Source: Perlabentimonas sp046542995 (lineage in GTDB: Bacteria > Bacteroidota > Bacteroidia > Bacteroidales > Tenuifilaceae). From it: 64,000 nt of DNA. The first letter of the stretch is position 1. The number at the start of each line of letters is the position of its first letter. The notes beneath the pieces were generated by a model. That model ran no database searches, had not been told where the DNA came from, and was given only the letters and a program-made list of their open reading frames with translations. Where the stretch lies: contig JBKHAH010000004.1 in assembly GCA_046542995.1 (NCBI GenBank), forward strand, positions 1-64,000. The letters run 5' to 3'. The translations under genes were made by a program, and so were the position numbers. This document shows positions 52,808 to 62,100 of the stretch, piece after piece.

Positions 52808-53934
52808 AAACGCGTGGCGACTCTTTTTACCATTTGTTTTTTCCAGCTACTAAACTGTTTGTTTTCAATCATTTTTCTTGCCTCGTTAACCAGCCATAGA
52901 TAGAAACCTAGATTGTGTAGGCTCGCTATCTGAGGCCCAAGCATCTCATTTGATACAAAAAGATGCCTTAGGTATGCTTTGGTGAACCGTTTGTCTACAA
53001 AAGTTGTGCCCTTGGGGTCAATGGGGCTAAAATCATCATACCATTTTTTATTTCTGATATTAATTATGCCCTCGCTGGTAAATAGCATCCCGTTACGTCC
53101 GTTTCGCGTTGGCATTACGCAGTCAAACATATCAACTCCGCGCTCAATAGCTTCGAGAATATTTTCTGGTGTACCAACTCCCATTAGGTAACGTGGCTTA
53201 TCCATGGGTAGTATGTTGTTAACCACTTCAACCATCTCATACATAACTTCAGCGGGTTCGCCAACTGATAGACCTCCAATGGCATACCCCTCGCGATTCA
53301 GTGATGCAATATGCTCGGCAGCTCTCTTTCTAAGATCTGTATAAACGCACCCTTGAACTATTGGGAAAAGGGACTGATGATGCCCGTAAACAGGCTCTGT
53401 TTCATCAAAACGTTTCAAGCATTTATCAAGCCAGCTTTCGGTTAGGTCGAGCGATTTTTTTGCGTAATCGTAGGTAGCATCTCCAGGCGGGCACTCATCA
53501 AAAGCCATAATAATATCAGCACCAATAGTACGCTGGATATCAACCACGCCCTCGGGAGAGAATATATGTTTGGAGCCATCAATGTGGGACCGGAAATGTG
53601 CCCCATCGGGTTTTAATTTTCTGTTGGCTGCTAGAGAAAACACCTGGTACCCTCCACTATCGGTTAGTATGGGTCTTTGCCATGATATGAACTTATGAAG
53701 CCCCCCGGATCGCTTTAAAATATCGAGACCCGGACGCAAGTAAAGGTGATAGGTATTGCCAAGTATAATTTTTGCATTTATCTCATCCTCAAGGTCACGT
53801 TGTGTTACACCTTTTACGCTACCAACCGTTCCAACAGGCATAAATATTGGAGTAGGAATGGTTCCGTGGGCGGTGAAAATTTCGCCACTTCTGGCATTGC
53901 TATCTGTGTCGGTTGATTTAATTTTAAAAAACAT
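52804..53934 (-). CDS. tgt: tRNA-guanine transglycosylase lacking the zinc cysteines
   Basis: 376 residues, full length. Active-site residues are in place: Asp92 in TDSGGYQVFS, Asp271 in MFDCVMPTRNGRNG, and the guanine-binding QGCVY and GGLSVGE segments. It inserts preQ1 at position 34 of tRNAs for queuosine. Odd point: the zinc site normally has a CxCxxC before AYLRHL; here the stretch from 306 to 316 (IDPKGTTFVDK) has no cysteine, although the downstream His340 remains. The enzyme may hold its shape without zinc, perhaps a lineage trait. Confidence 0.93.
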   Translation of the reverse strand: MFFKIKSTDTDSNARSGEIFTAHGTIPTPIFMPVGTVGSVKGVTQRDLEDEINAKIILGNTYHLYLRPGLDILKRSGGLHKFISWQRPILTDSGGYQVFSLAANRKLKPDGAHFRSHIDGSKHIFSPEGVVDIQRTIGADIIMAFDECPPGDATYDYAKKSLDLTESWLDKCLKRFDETEPVYGHHQSLFPIVQGCVYTDLRKRAAEHIASLNREGYAIGGLSVGEPAEVMYEMVEVVNNILPMDKPRYLMGVGTPENILEAIERGVDMFDCVMPTRNGRNGMLFTSEGIINIRNKKWYDDFSPIDPKGTTFVDKRFTKAYLRHLFVSNEMLGPQIASLHNLGFYLWLVNEARKMIENKQFSSWKKQMVKRVATRL

Positions 53935-54142
53935 TGAAATAATGAATTCTCATTGAAAATATTAAAAAATCATGGTTAACTTAGGATGCGAAATAAATGC
54001 TATAAAAGCCATGTAAATAGTTAGTTAGTTGAAATGTTAGTGGCTATTTAATTTAAATTTGTCCCAAAGATAGCAGAAAAAGTTTTAAAACATTTAATGG
54101 ATTGCCTTCTAACCTTGCTAAACCCGAAAATGTTTAATAAAA

Positions 54143-55312
54143 TTGTTTTTTAATATAATTAGCATTGATGTGGATACTTTTTTCTATGAATCAACCATAT
54201 ACGAATTAGCACTATTTATCGTTTTTTCGTTTTTTCTGCTTGTTCAGCTTTTTTACTACTTAGTTGTATTTATTCGGGTGCCTATTTGTAATCGGAAAAA
54301 GCCGACTTCAAAAAATCATAAGGTGCCAGTTTCCATTGTTATTTGTGCACGCAACGAGGAGGAAAACCTGAGTAATTTTCTGCCCCATGTTCTTGAGCAG
54401 GATTACCCTGATTACGAGGTGGTTGTAGTAAACGATTGCTCCCACGACGATACCGATATGGTTTTAAAACGTTTTTTGCAGAAGTATAAGCATCTTAAAG
54501 TTACTACCATTAAAAAGGATGATAAATTCATTCATGGAAAAAAGCTGGCACTAACCATAGGAATAAAAGCAGCAAAGTATGATTGGCTATTACTAACCGA
54601 TGCCGATTGCAAACCGCAAGGTTCTGAGTGGCTGGCCTCAATGGCACAGGAATTCCATAGTCCTAACGAGGTTGTATTAGGTTATGGCGGGTATATTCAG
54701 GAGAACGGTTTTTTAAACAAGCTTATAAGGTTTGATGCTTTTTTTATTGCAGTGCAATATTTAAGCTTTGCGCTTATTGGCAAGCCATATATGGGAGTTG
54801 GGAGAAATCTCGCATACAAAAAGGAGCTTTTTTTCAAAAATAAAGGTTTTGCTTCACATGCTTCACTTACATCCGGAGATGACGACTTGTTCATACACCA
54901 AGTAGCAAAAAAAAGCAATACTTCAGTTATTTATAACAAGGAGGCTCAAACTAGGTCAAAAGCGCAAAGAACTTTTTCTGGCTGGTTAATGCAGAAAAAA
55001 AGACACCTTACAACCAGCCCTCATTATAAAAAAGGGGTAAAGTTTTTACTTGGCCTAGAACCCTTGTCAAGAATCATTTTTTGGATTTCAGGTATTATTC
55101 TAATAGGCATACAGTTCTATCCCTATATTATTGGCGGGCTTATTCTGTTTAGACTTATTATTATGAGCGTAATACTAAAAATTGCCATGAATCGTTTGAA
55201 CGAAAGGAAAATATTTTTACTTTCGTTGTTATATGATTTATTTTCACCCATTTTTTATAGTATGCTCATGGTGGCTAATCGATTTAAGAAAACGAAGAAA
55301 AGATGGATTTAG
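54143..55312 (+). CDS. Family 2-type glycosyltransferase, membrane-bound
   Basis: About 389 residues; the start is unclear because no ATG fits: TTG at 54143 or GTG at 54170. An N-terminal membrane helix precedes the GT2 domain: VSIVICARNEEENL, VVVVNDCSHDDT, LLTDADCKP (the DxD) and SGDDDLFIHQ, with QKKRHLTT as the acceptor-site motif. Two or three membrane helices follow. It probably adds sugars to a lipid or polysaccharide at the inner membrane. It overlaps the sigma gene by 10 bases, so the two are coupled. Confidence 0.85.
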   Translation: MFFNIISIDVDTFFYESTIYELALFIVFSFFLLVQLFYYLVVFIRVPICNRKKPTSKNHKVPVSIVICARNEEENLSNFLPHVLEQDYPDYEVVVVNDCSHDDTDMVLKRFLQKYKHLKVTTIKKDDKFIHGKKLALTIGIKAAKYDWLLLTDADCKPQGSEWLASMAQEFHSPNEVVLGYGGYIQENGFLNKLIRFDAFFIAVQYLSFALIGKPYMGVGRNLAYKKELFFKNKGFASHASLTSGDDDLFIHQVAKKSNTSVIYNKEAQTRSKAQRTFSGWLMQKKRHLTTSPHYKKGVKFLLGLEPLSRIIFWISGIILIGIQFYPYIIGGLILFRLIIMSVILKIAMNRLNERKIFLLSLLYDLFSPIFYSMLMVANRFKKTKKRWI

Positions 55313-55914
55313 GCACCAACCTTTCAGATAAGGCAAAACATGATCTCCTGCTTGTGGGAAAGGCGGTAGAAGGCGACCAGAAAGCCTATGCTGAACTGCT
55401 TGAACGCTACAGAGATGCTATATATTTCATGCTTCTAAAGATGGTAAATAACAAGAGCGACGCGGAAGATTTAACTATAGAAGCATTCGGGAAAGCGTTT
55501 AAAAGCATTCATCAGTACACGCCAAACTATGCCTTTAGCACATGGCTGTTTAAGATAGCATCAAACAATTGCATTGATTTTATTCGCAAGCGAAAAGCAA
55601 ACCTAATATCAATAGACCAGCCAAATGAGGATGCTGAAGGCGTTCCATCAACACCCGCAACAAATTTGCAGTCGGGAAACCTCGATCCTGAAGAAACACT
55701 GATAAAGGAGCAGAATATTTTGCTGATAAAATCCGTTGTTTCTAAGTTAAAGCCAAGATATAGGAAGCTAGTGGAGCTCCGTTATTTCAAAGAGTATTCA
55801 TACGAAGAAATATCAGATGAGTTGTCTTTGCCATTAGGAACAGTTAAAGCTCAGCTATTCCGTGCAAGGGAGCTACTGTTTAATATACTCTCGAACAGCC
55901 CTCATAAGCCCTAA
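55303..55914 (+). CDS. ECF-type RNA polymerase sigma factor
   Basis: 203 residues. Sigma region 2 at about 25-95 (YAELLERYRDAIYFMLLKMV, AEDLTIEAFGKAFKSI, FSTWLFKIASNNCIDF) and region 4 at about 140-195 (RYRKLVELRYFKEYSYEEIS, LPLGTVKAQLFRARE). No anti-sigma gene is adjacent. It overlaps the glycosyltransferase and is 4 bases before rsmG. Its regulon is unknown. Confidence 0.92.
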   Translation: MDLGTNLSDKAKHDLLLVGKAVEGDQKAYAELLERYRDAIYFMLLKMVNNKSDAEDLTIEAFGKAFKSIHQYTPNYAFSTWLFKIASNNCIDFIRKRKANLISIDQPNEDAEGVPSTPATNLQSGNLDPEETLIKEQNILLIKSVVSKLKPRYRKLVELRYFKEYSYEEISDELSLPLGTVKAQLFRARELLFNILSNSPHKP

Positions 55915-55918
55915 TTCT

Positions 55919-56539
55919 ATGGAAGAAATAGTTAAGTATTTTCCAGAGCTTACTAGTTCACAAAGGGAAAAGTTTCAGCAGTTACCTGAACTTTATAGGG
56001 ATTGGAATGCTAAGATTAATGTTATCTCCCGCAAGGATATTGATAAACTCAACGTTCATCATATTCTTCATTCATTAGCGATTGCCAAGGTAATATCATT
56101 TGCTAAGGGTACAAGGGTTATTGATTTAGGAACTGGTGGAGGATTCCCTGGTATTCCGCTTGCAATAATTTTTCCTGAGGTGTCCTTTCATTTGGTTGAC
56201 TCGGTTGGTAAAAAGATTACCGTTACGCAATCAGTAGCCAATTCTCTTGAGCTTGATAATGTTGTTGCAACAAAGGCAAGGGCAGAGGAAGTTAACGAGA
56301 AGTATGATTTTGTAGTAACCAGAGCTGTTGCGCCACTCCCTACTATTATGAACTGGATGCGCAGGAAGATTAGTCCTGGTGGTATTAATAATCTACCTAA
56401 TGGTATTATCGCTCTTAAAGGCGGTGATATTCGCGAGGAGCTTGCTCCGCTCGGAAAGTCTGTTCAACAATGGAAAATTTCCGATCTGTTTGAGGAGGAG
56501 TACTTTGAAGAGAAGAAGGTGGTGTTTGTGATCAGGTAG
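55919..56539 (+). CDS. rsmG: 16S rRNA (guanine-N7) methyltransferase RsmG
   Basis: 206 residues from ATG at 55919, 4 bases after the sigma factor stop; a longer in-frame start overlaps that gene. GidB family: DWNAKINVISRKD near the N-terminus, SAM motif VIDLGTGGGFPGIPLAI, VTRAVAPLPTIMNW. It methylates G527 of 16S rRNA. Third gene of the apparent GT-sigma-rsmG unit. Confidence 0.93.
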   Translation: MEEIVKYFPELTSSQREKFQQLPELYRDWNAKINVISRKDIDKLNVHHILHSLAIAKVISFAKGTRVIDLGTGGGFPGIPLAIIFPEVSFHLVDSVGKKITVTQSVANSLELDNVVATKARAEEVNEKYDFVVTRAVAPLPTIMNWMRRKISPGGINNLPNGIIALKGGDIREELAPLGKSVQQWKISDLFEEEYFEEKKVVFVIR

Positions 56540-57287
56540 ATAGTTGAGCACAAAGTTTTGAATTATTAATGAGCACCCATAATATTTTTGTTATGGATGT
56601 TTTGTCTTTACTTTCCCAAATTCATACGCAAGTATATGTGATTAGTGTGGCTTTATGCTTTCTCTGCGAGGTTATGGTTAGTCTTTTTGAGGACACTTAA
56701 CCCAAATTTGTAATTGGTCGCTTGTTTCAAATGATAGGGTAAGGGAAATGTTATACCCATTTTATTAACACAAAATAACCATGTATGCAAATAAAAAACC
56801 TTCTTAAAACTCTAACGCAAATGGCCGATTTGATTGAGAGTCTGAGTGCTGGCACTCCCAATGATTTTGCCATTCGTAAGGTGTAGCCGATAGAACCATT
56901 CAGAACTACATTAGCCTGCTCCGATGAGTGGGGCGATATTGCTTACTCTGTAAAATTGCAAACCTCTTACTTGAAGCCCCAGCCAAGTTTCGTTTGGGAT
57001 TTGAACCTTGAGCCAATTTCGTACTACCTGAGAGTGATAGATTATCATAAAATGAAATTCATGAATGATTGACTGGTAGTACGCCTATCTTGTTCGCAGA
57101 AATTGTATGCCCTCGTTTAAAAGTGTTGTTAAACATATTGTGATTTCAGTAAACGTAAATAACAATTTTGTGTAATTTTTTATTTTTGTTTACCAAATCA
57201 CCCTAAAGGCGCCAAGGGTATTTTTTTCCTTTGAATTGAAAACTAAAAACAATTAATCTACTAAAAACAAATTTTTTATTAGTTAAT
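56540..57287. other. Long intergenic region with a decayed reading frame
   Basis: 748 bases without an intact gene. The part from 56785 to 57072 reads as protein except for one TAG (separate entry). The first 240 bases and the last 215 hold no recognisable feature; the last part is AT-rich and should include the promoter for the gene at 57288. Confidence 0.55.
56785..57072 (+). pseudogene. Interrupted small gene (in-frame TAG), unknown family
   Basis: Read from ATG at 56785: 33 codons (MQIKNLLKTLTQMADLIESL...), a TAG at 56884-56886, then 61 further sense codons to TGA at 57070-57072. The amino-acid mix on both sides is protein-like (for example SVKLQTSYLKPQPSFVWDLN), which chance reading through AT-rich spacer rarely gives. 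I do not recognise the product. Most likely a disabled gene; a sequencing error or a read-through stop are alternatives. No other interruption is visible. Confidence 0.5.
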
Positions 57288-57950
57288 ATGGCAAAAATTA
57301 TATTTTCTCTCCTGTTATGCTTCCTAAGCGCAATCAACTTATTGGCTGCTGAGAAGTTAGATAGCCTAAATGTTTCTTTTTCAATATTCCGCAGAGTGGA
57401 TTTTAGTGATAGTTTTACACACTATAAAACAGCAGATATGAAAGATAACCAAAGGCTGAAAGCCCTTGGTGGAGAGTTGGTGGTTGGAACACGCTTATTT
57501 GGTGTGGGCATTCAGTACGATAAGATTGGGAGTACATTTTACAGAGAAGTTATTGCCGAACTGTCTCTTGCAGTACCCGAAATGGTAAGCGGTAATGTGG
57601 CTGGTCTATTTGTTGAGTTTCATCCTGTAAATAAAGATAGGTTTAAGCTAAGCCTTAGGGCTGGAGCAATATATGGTAAGGCCAACTACCTAAGCTGCGT
57701 TGATGGTTATGCACACTACGAAGAGTCAAACCTGGTATTTTGGCAAAACTATCTTGTGCATGAAAAGTACAGCTTGGGTGTTACATTTGGTTTAAATATC
57801 TCGTACAGGGTGTATAATCAGTTTTTCATTAATCTTAGCGGTAGGTTTGATGATTATAAGAATGACCATACCGACTGGGAGTATTTAAACCAAAACAATA
57901 TGCCTGGAGCAATAATGATTAGCTTTGGAGTGGGATATAAGTTTAACTAA
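57288..57950 (+). CDS. Outer-membrane-beta-barrel-like protein, first of a pair
   Basis: 220 residues. Signal peptide at about 1-20 (LCFLSAINLLAAE). The mature part has alternating hydrophobic and polar residues in strands with aromatic girdles and ends in GVGYKFN, an outer-membrane barrel-type terminus. No known family recognised. It lies 15 bases before the related-looking gene at 57966. Confidence 0.7.
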   Translation: MAKIIFSLLLCFLSAINLLAAEKLDSLNVSFSIFRRVDFSDSFTHYKTADMKDNQRLKALGGELVVGTRLFGVGIQYDKIGSTFYREVIAELSLAVPEMVSGNVAGLFVEFHPVNKDRFKLSLRAGAIYGKANYLSCVDGYAHYEESNLVFWQNYLVHEKYSLGVTFGLNISYRVYNQFFINLSGRFDDYKNDHTDWEYLNQNNMPGAIMISFGVGYKFN

Positions 57951-57965
57951 TTAGTATAACATTTA

Positions 57966-58589
57966 ATGGCTATGTTTAAAAAAATTATTTCAGTGTTTTT
58001 TGTGCTTGGTTTAACCCTTAGCCTTACAGCTCAGGATAATATTGAATTGCAAGCAGAACCAAAGAACAATCTTTCTGTAGGCTTTGGTTACTTTAACGAT
58101 ATTTTTAAGCTCGAGAGTGCTAAGGAGATTTTTATTAATGGCGGAACAACCGTTAGAATTCATGGTGCAAGAATGCTCAAAAGTGGATATTATGTAAACG
58201 CTACCATTGCCTTTGCCAATTTAAACTACAACCTTGACCAAAGGTGGGGTATTTTTGAAGGTGTAAATAATAATGAGTTTTACGGTTTGTGGGGTTTAGG
58301 CATATCAAAACCTTTTAAGTTTAAAGGGGCGCATTCAATTGAGCCTTCTTTGGGGGTGGTTTATCGTCAATGGTGGATATTGTCTCCTGATTATTGGTAC
58401 CAAGACGATATGCCATATTTTGATCTAGGTTCTGGTAAATGGCATGACTTAGGTTTGCAGTTTTCTATTTCTTATCAGTATGGTTTTCAAAATGGTTTTT
58501 ATATTGGCGGTATGGCTGGCAGCTATTACCTTTATGCAATAGGCATAGAGGGCTTAACACTCTCTCCTGTATTTGGTGTTAAGTTTTAG
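57966..58589 (+). CDS. Outer-membrane-beta-barrel-like protein, second of a pair
   Basis: 207 residues; ATG at 57966 or 57972. Signal peptide about 1-22 ending in LTAQ. Strand-like pattern with many Tyr and Trp (for instance PSLGVVYRQWWILSPDYW) and the terminal LSPVFGVKF typical of outer-membrane barrels. Probably co-transcribed with the previous gene. Function unknown; both may be small porins or adhesin-like barrels. Confidence 0.7.
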   Translation: MAMFKKIISVFFVLGLTLSLTAQDNIELQAEPKNNLSVGFGYFNDIFKLESAKEIFINGGTTVRIHGARMLKSGYYVNATIAFANLNYNLDQRWGIFEGVNNNEFYGLWGLGISKPFKFKGAHSIEPSLGVVYRQWWILSPDYWYQDDMPYFDLGSGKWHDLGLQFSISYQYGFQNGFYIGGMAGSYYLYAIGIEGLTLSPVFGVKF

Positions 58590-58721
58590 ATGCTATTAGG
58601 ATTAATGCTCAAGCATTGATGACAATTATACTAGAGCATCAAATTATGAATTCGCTTCATAAGTTTAAACTAGTAATCGCTAAAAAATCATCGTTTTTTT
58701 TTCGTCTTAAAAAAACTTTTA

Positions 58722-58729
58722 TATCTTTG
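58722..58729 (+). promoter_or_regulatory. Predicted -7 element of the rpmH promoter
   Basis: TATCTTTG at 58722-58729 matches TAnnTTTG exactly and is followed by C. It lies 75 bases before the rpmH ATG. Confidence 0.55.
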
Positions 58730-58803
58730 CAAACCTAAAATAATGGGGTAGTCATTTGTTTTGACAATAAAAGCAAAGATATAAATAATTAAAGAGCATA
58801 GCG

Positions 58804-58962
58804 ATGAAAAGAACTTTCCAACCATCGAATAGAAAGAGAAAGAATAAGCACGGATTCCGTGAGCGTATGTCAACTGCTAATGGACGCAAAGTATTGGCTT
58901 CACGCAGAGCAAAAGGTAGAAAGAGACTAACAGTCTCAAGTGAACCTAGGCATAAAGTTTAA
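58804..58962 (+). CDS. rpmH: 50S ribosomal protein L34
   Basis: 52 residues, from ATG at 58804 to TAA at 58960-58962: MKRTFQPSNRKRKNKHGF, then RERMSTANGRKVLASRRAKG and a short tail KRLTVSSEPRHKV. It is the smallest large-subunit protein, highly basic. In many bacteria it neighbours rnpA and dnaA; here it stands alone with its own promoter-like element and terminator. Confidence 0.96.
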   Translation: MKRTFQPSNRKRKNKHGFRERMSTANGRKVLASRRAKGRKRLTVSSEPRHKV

Positions 58963-58989
58963 ATAGTATATTTTTTACATACTATGTTT

Positions 58990-59019
58990 TAAAGCTGGCT
59001 TACTGCCAGCTTTTTTTTT
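58990..59019 (+). terminator. Rho-independent terminator after rpmH
   Basis: AAAGCTGGC pairs with GCCAGCTTT around TTACT, followed by more than five further T. Confidence 0.88.
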
Positions 59020-59048
59020 GCATACCATCCTCATAAAAGTTTTTAGTT

Positions 59049-59083
59049 GAAAAAAAGAGACCAGCACAAAATGCTGGTCTCTA
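59049..59083 (-). terminator. Rho-independent terminator of the subtilase gene
   Basis: On the minus strand AGAGACCAGCA (59072-59082) pairs perfectly with TGCTGGTCTCT (59056-59066) around a 5-base loop, followed by a run of T. It lies 30 bases after the stop codon. Confidence 0.88.
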
Positions 59084-59112
59084 CGGTTTTTAGTATAGTT
59101 TAGGTTTGTTGG

Positions 59113-62100
59113 TTACATTTTAACAAAGCGTTTGTTAATCGGCATCTTCTCCTCATCAATAGAGATAATGTAAACACCCTTCGATAGGTTGCTTACGTTT
59201 ATATGAGAATCGACACTTTTAAGCATCTGCTTCATAACTAAGCGTCCTTGAAGATCATAGATGCGTAGTGACACATCACCTGATATTCCCTCAAGGCTAA
59301 TGTTTAGCCTATCTTTAACAGGGTTAGGGTAGATGTTGTAAATCTCGCCCGCCTCACTATCAAGAGTTTCAGCAAATGGCTCTTCAATAGTAGTGGTAAC
59401 TTTACTTTGTACAACATTTATGGTATAGTCTTCAACTTCACCGTAGGTGAAGGTTTCACAAGGAGTTTGCTCAGCATTGTACTTCATGCTCACGCGCATA
59501 CGTGTTGTTCCTAAGTTTGCATCAGCTGGTATAGACACATCTTCACTAAGCAGGTTGTCGCTTGAAGAAGAACCGAATGCTACACGTTCACTGGTTTCGA
59601 ATTCACCATTCTGGTTAAAGTCGATCCATACAGCCCAGTACTCAGTATAGCTGCTCCCGCTAAATCCAACCTGGAAGTTAATAGGAAGAGTTTCTCCGCG
59701 AGCAACTGTGGCCGTTTGTGAAGTGAAATCGGCATAGCCGTTATTATCACCAGAAACATTGTCAATCTCATCAAATTTCACACGTTCAATCCATTCGTAG
59801 CTAGAGTTATTACCCTTGCTATCGCAGTACGATACGGTTGAGTTAAGCGTAGTGAATGTTTCAATGGATGAGTATTCACTGCTGCCGTTGGCATTATTAG
59901 CGCGTACTTGCCATTCATAAACTGTTGCTGCATCTAAATCGTTAGCATTTGCAGAGGTGCCAGAAACGTTAGAGGTGTTCCATGCGCCACCTTCCTGACG
60001 GAACTGAACGTCGTAAGAGGTTGCATCAGCTGAGGCATCCCAACTTAGAGTTGCGCTGTTAGTAGTTATGTCCGATGCAGAAAGTCCTGTTGGAGCGGCG
60101 GGAGGAGTAGTTGAGCCAGCAACAATTTGCACCGTATAATCTTCAACCTCGCCATAGCTAAATGTTTCGCAAGCTTCTTGCGCACCGTTATACTTCATGC
60201 TAATGCGCATACGAGTTGTGATTGGATTAGTACCAGCGGGTATTGTAATTGTACCTGTAACAGTTGTTTTGCTCATGCTTCCAGGATCAAACATTAGATC
60301 ACCTGAATCGAAGGTAGCATTACCGTTAAGGTCAACCCAAATCTTCCAGTACTCGTTATATGTGCTGCTAGCAAAACCAGGAACTAAGCTTAAGTCGTAA
60401 GTTTTACCAGCTTCCAGGGTGATAACCTTATCGGTAAAGTCGGAGTAGCCTGCAGCATCGGAACTGTTTGTGAAATCGCCAATGGTTACGCTGCTAATCC
60501 ACTCGTAAGACGAGTTGTTTCCTTTAGACTCGCAGTAGGTAGCACCGCTTTCCTCTTCTGTTGTGAATGAAGCGATGGAAGAGTAGCTGCTTGAGCCAGC
60601 ATCGTTTTTGGCACGTACTTGCCATTCGTAAGTTGTACCTGAGTTAAGGTCGTTGGCATCAGTAGAGGTACCTGTAACATTGCTTGTACTCCATGACCCA
60701 CCTTCCTGACGGAGTTGAACATCGTAAGAATCAGCATCGGTAGAAGCGTTCCAGTTAAGGGTTGCGCTGTTAGTGGTGATGCTGTTTGTTGTTAGGCCTG
60801 TTGGTGTTGCTGGTGGCTCCTGAGTTTCCTCTTCTGTTGTAAATGAATCGATGGAAGAGTAGCTGCTTGAGCCAGCATCGTTTTTGGCACGTACTTGCCA
60901 TTCGTAAGTTGTACCTGAGTTAAGGTCGTTGGCATCAGTAGAGGTACCTGTAACATTGCTTGTACTCCATGACCCACCTTCCTGACGGAACTGAACATCG
61001 TAAGAATCAGCATCAGAAGAAGCGTTCCAGTTGAGGGTTGCGCTGTTTGTGGTGATATTGGTCGTGGTTAAGCCTGTAGGTGTTGCTGGTGGCTGTTCAG
61101 TTGCAGAAACAATCTCTACAGTATAGTCTTCAACCTCACCGTATGAGAATGCCTCACAGGCAGTTTGTTCTCCGTTATACTTCATGCTTACACGCAAGCG
61201 GGTTGTTGTTGGCTCGGTGCCCTCAGGTATGGTAATTGTACCTGTAACGGTTGTATTACTCATGCTACCTGAGTCAAACATTAAGTCGTCCGTATCGAAT
61301 GACATGGTATTATTTAGGTCAACCCAAATCTTCCAGTATTCATTGTAACTGCTGTTTGAGAACTCAGGAGTAAGGCTGATGTTGTAAGTTTTACCAGCTT
61401 CAAGCGTTATTACCTTATCAGTAAAGTCAGTGTATCCTGCGGCATCAGAACTATTGGTGAAATCGCCAATTGTTACGCTGCTAATCCATTCGTAAGACGA
61501 GTCATTCCCTTTAGATTCGCAGTAGCTGGCTCCGCTTTCCTCCTCGGTTGTAAAGTTGGCAACAGTTGAGTATGGGCTGGTTCCATCGGAATTTTTGGCA
61601 GCTACTTGGAATTCGTAGGTTGTGTTTGGATTTAAATCAGAAACATTAGCGCTTGTGTTTGAAACGTTGCTAGTGCTCCACGATTCACCTTGCTCACGGA
61701 ACTGAACATCATAGGATGTTGCTCCGCTAGAGGCATTCCAGTTAAGCGTAGCGCTGGTTTCGGTAATATTGGTAGCCTCTAGTCCAGTAGGAGTTGAAGG
61801 AGCCTCGCCTCCGCCACCGCCACCAATCATTTGTTGTAATGCAACTAGCGCTTTTTCAGCGTTTAGGCGTCCGCTACCAAGTTGACCTGTGTAATTTGAA
61901 TTAAGAGAGTAATGATCATCAACATTGTCAACAAGAAGGTTCCAAACCTGAGTGCGCGTTAAAGTTTCCCCATTACGGTTTGCGTAGGAAGCTAAAAGTG
62001 CTGCAACACCTGATACGTGTGGGCAAGCCATTGATGTTCCTTGGTAGTATCCGTAAGAACTTCCGGCCAATGTGCTTAGTACACCACCTGGATCGTTGCT

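Noticed and set aside
56884..56886. TAG as a recoded (sense) codon
   Set aside because: Other genes here end in TAG normally (for example rsmG, gldG), and no specific read-through signal was seen; a disabled gene is simpler.
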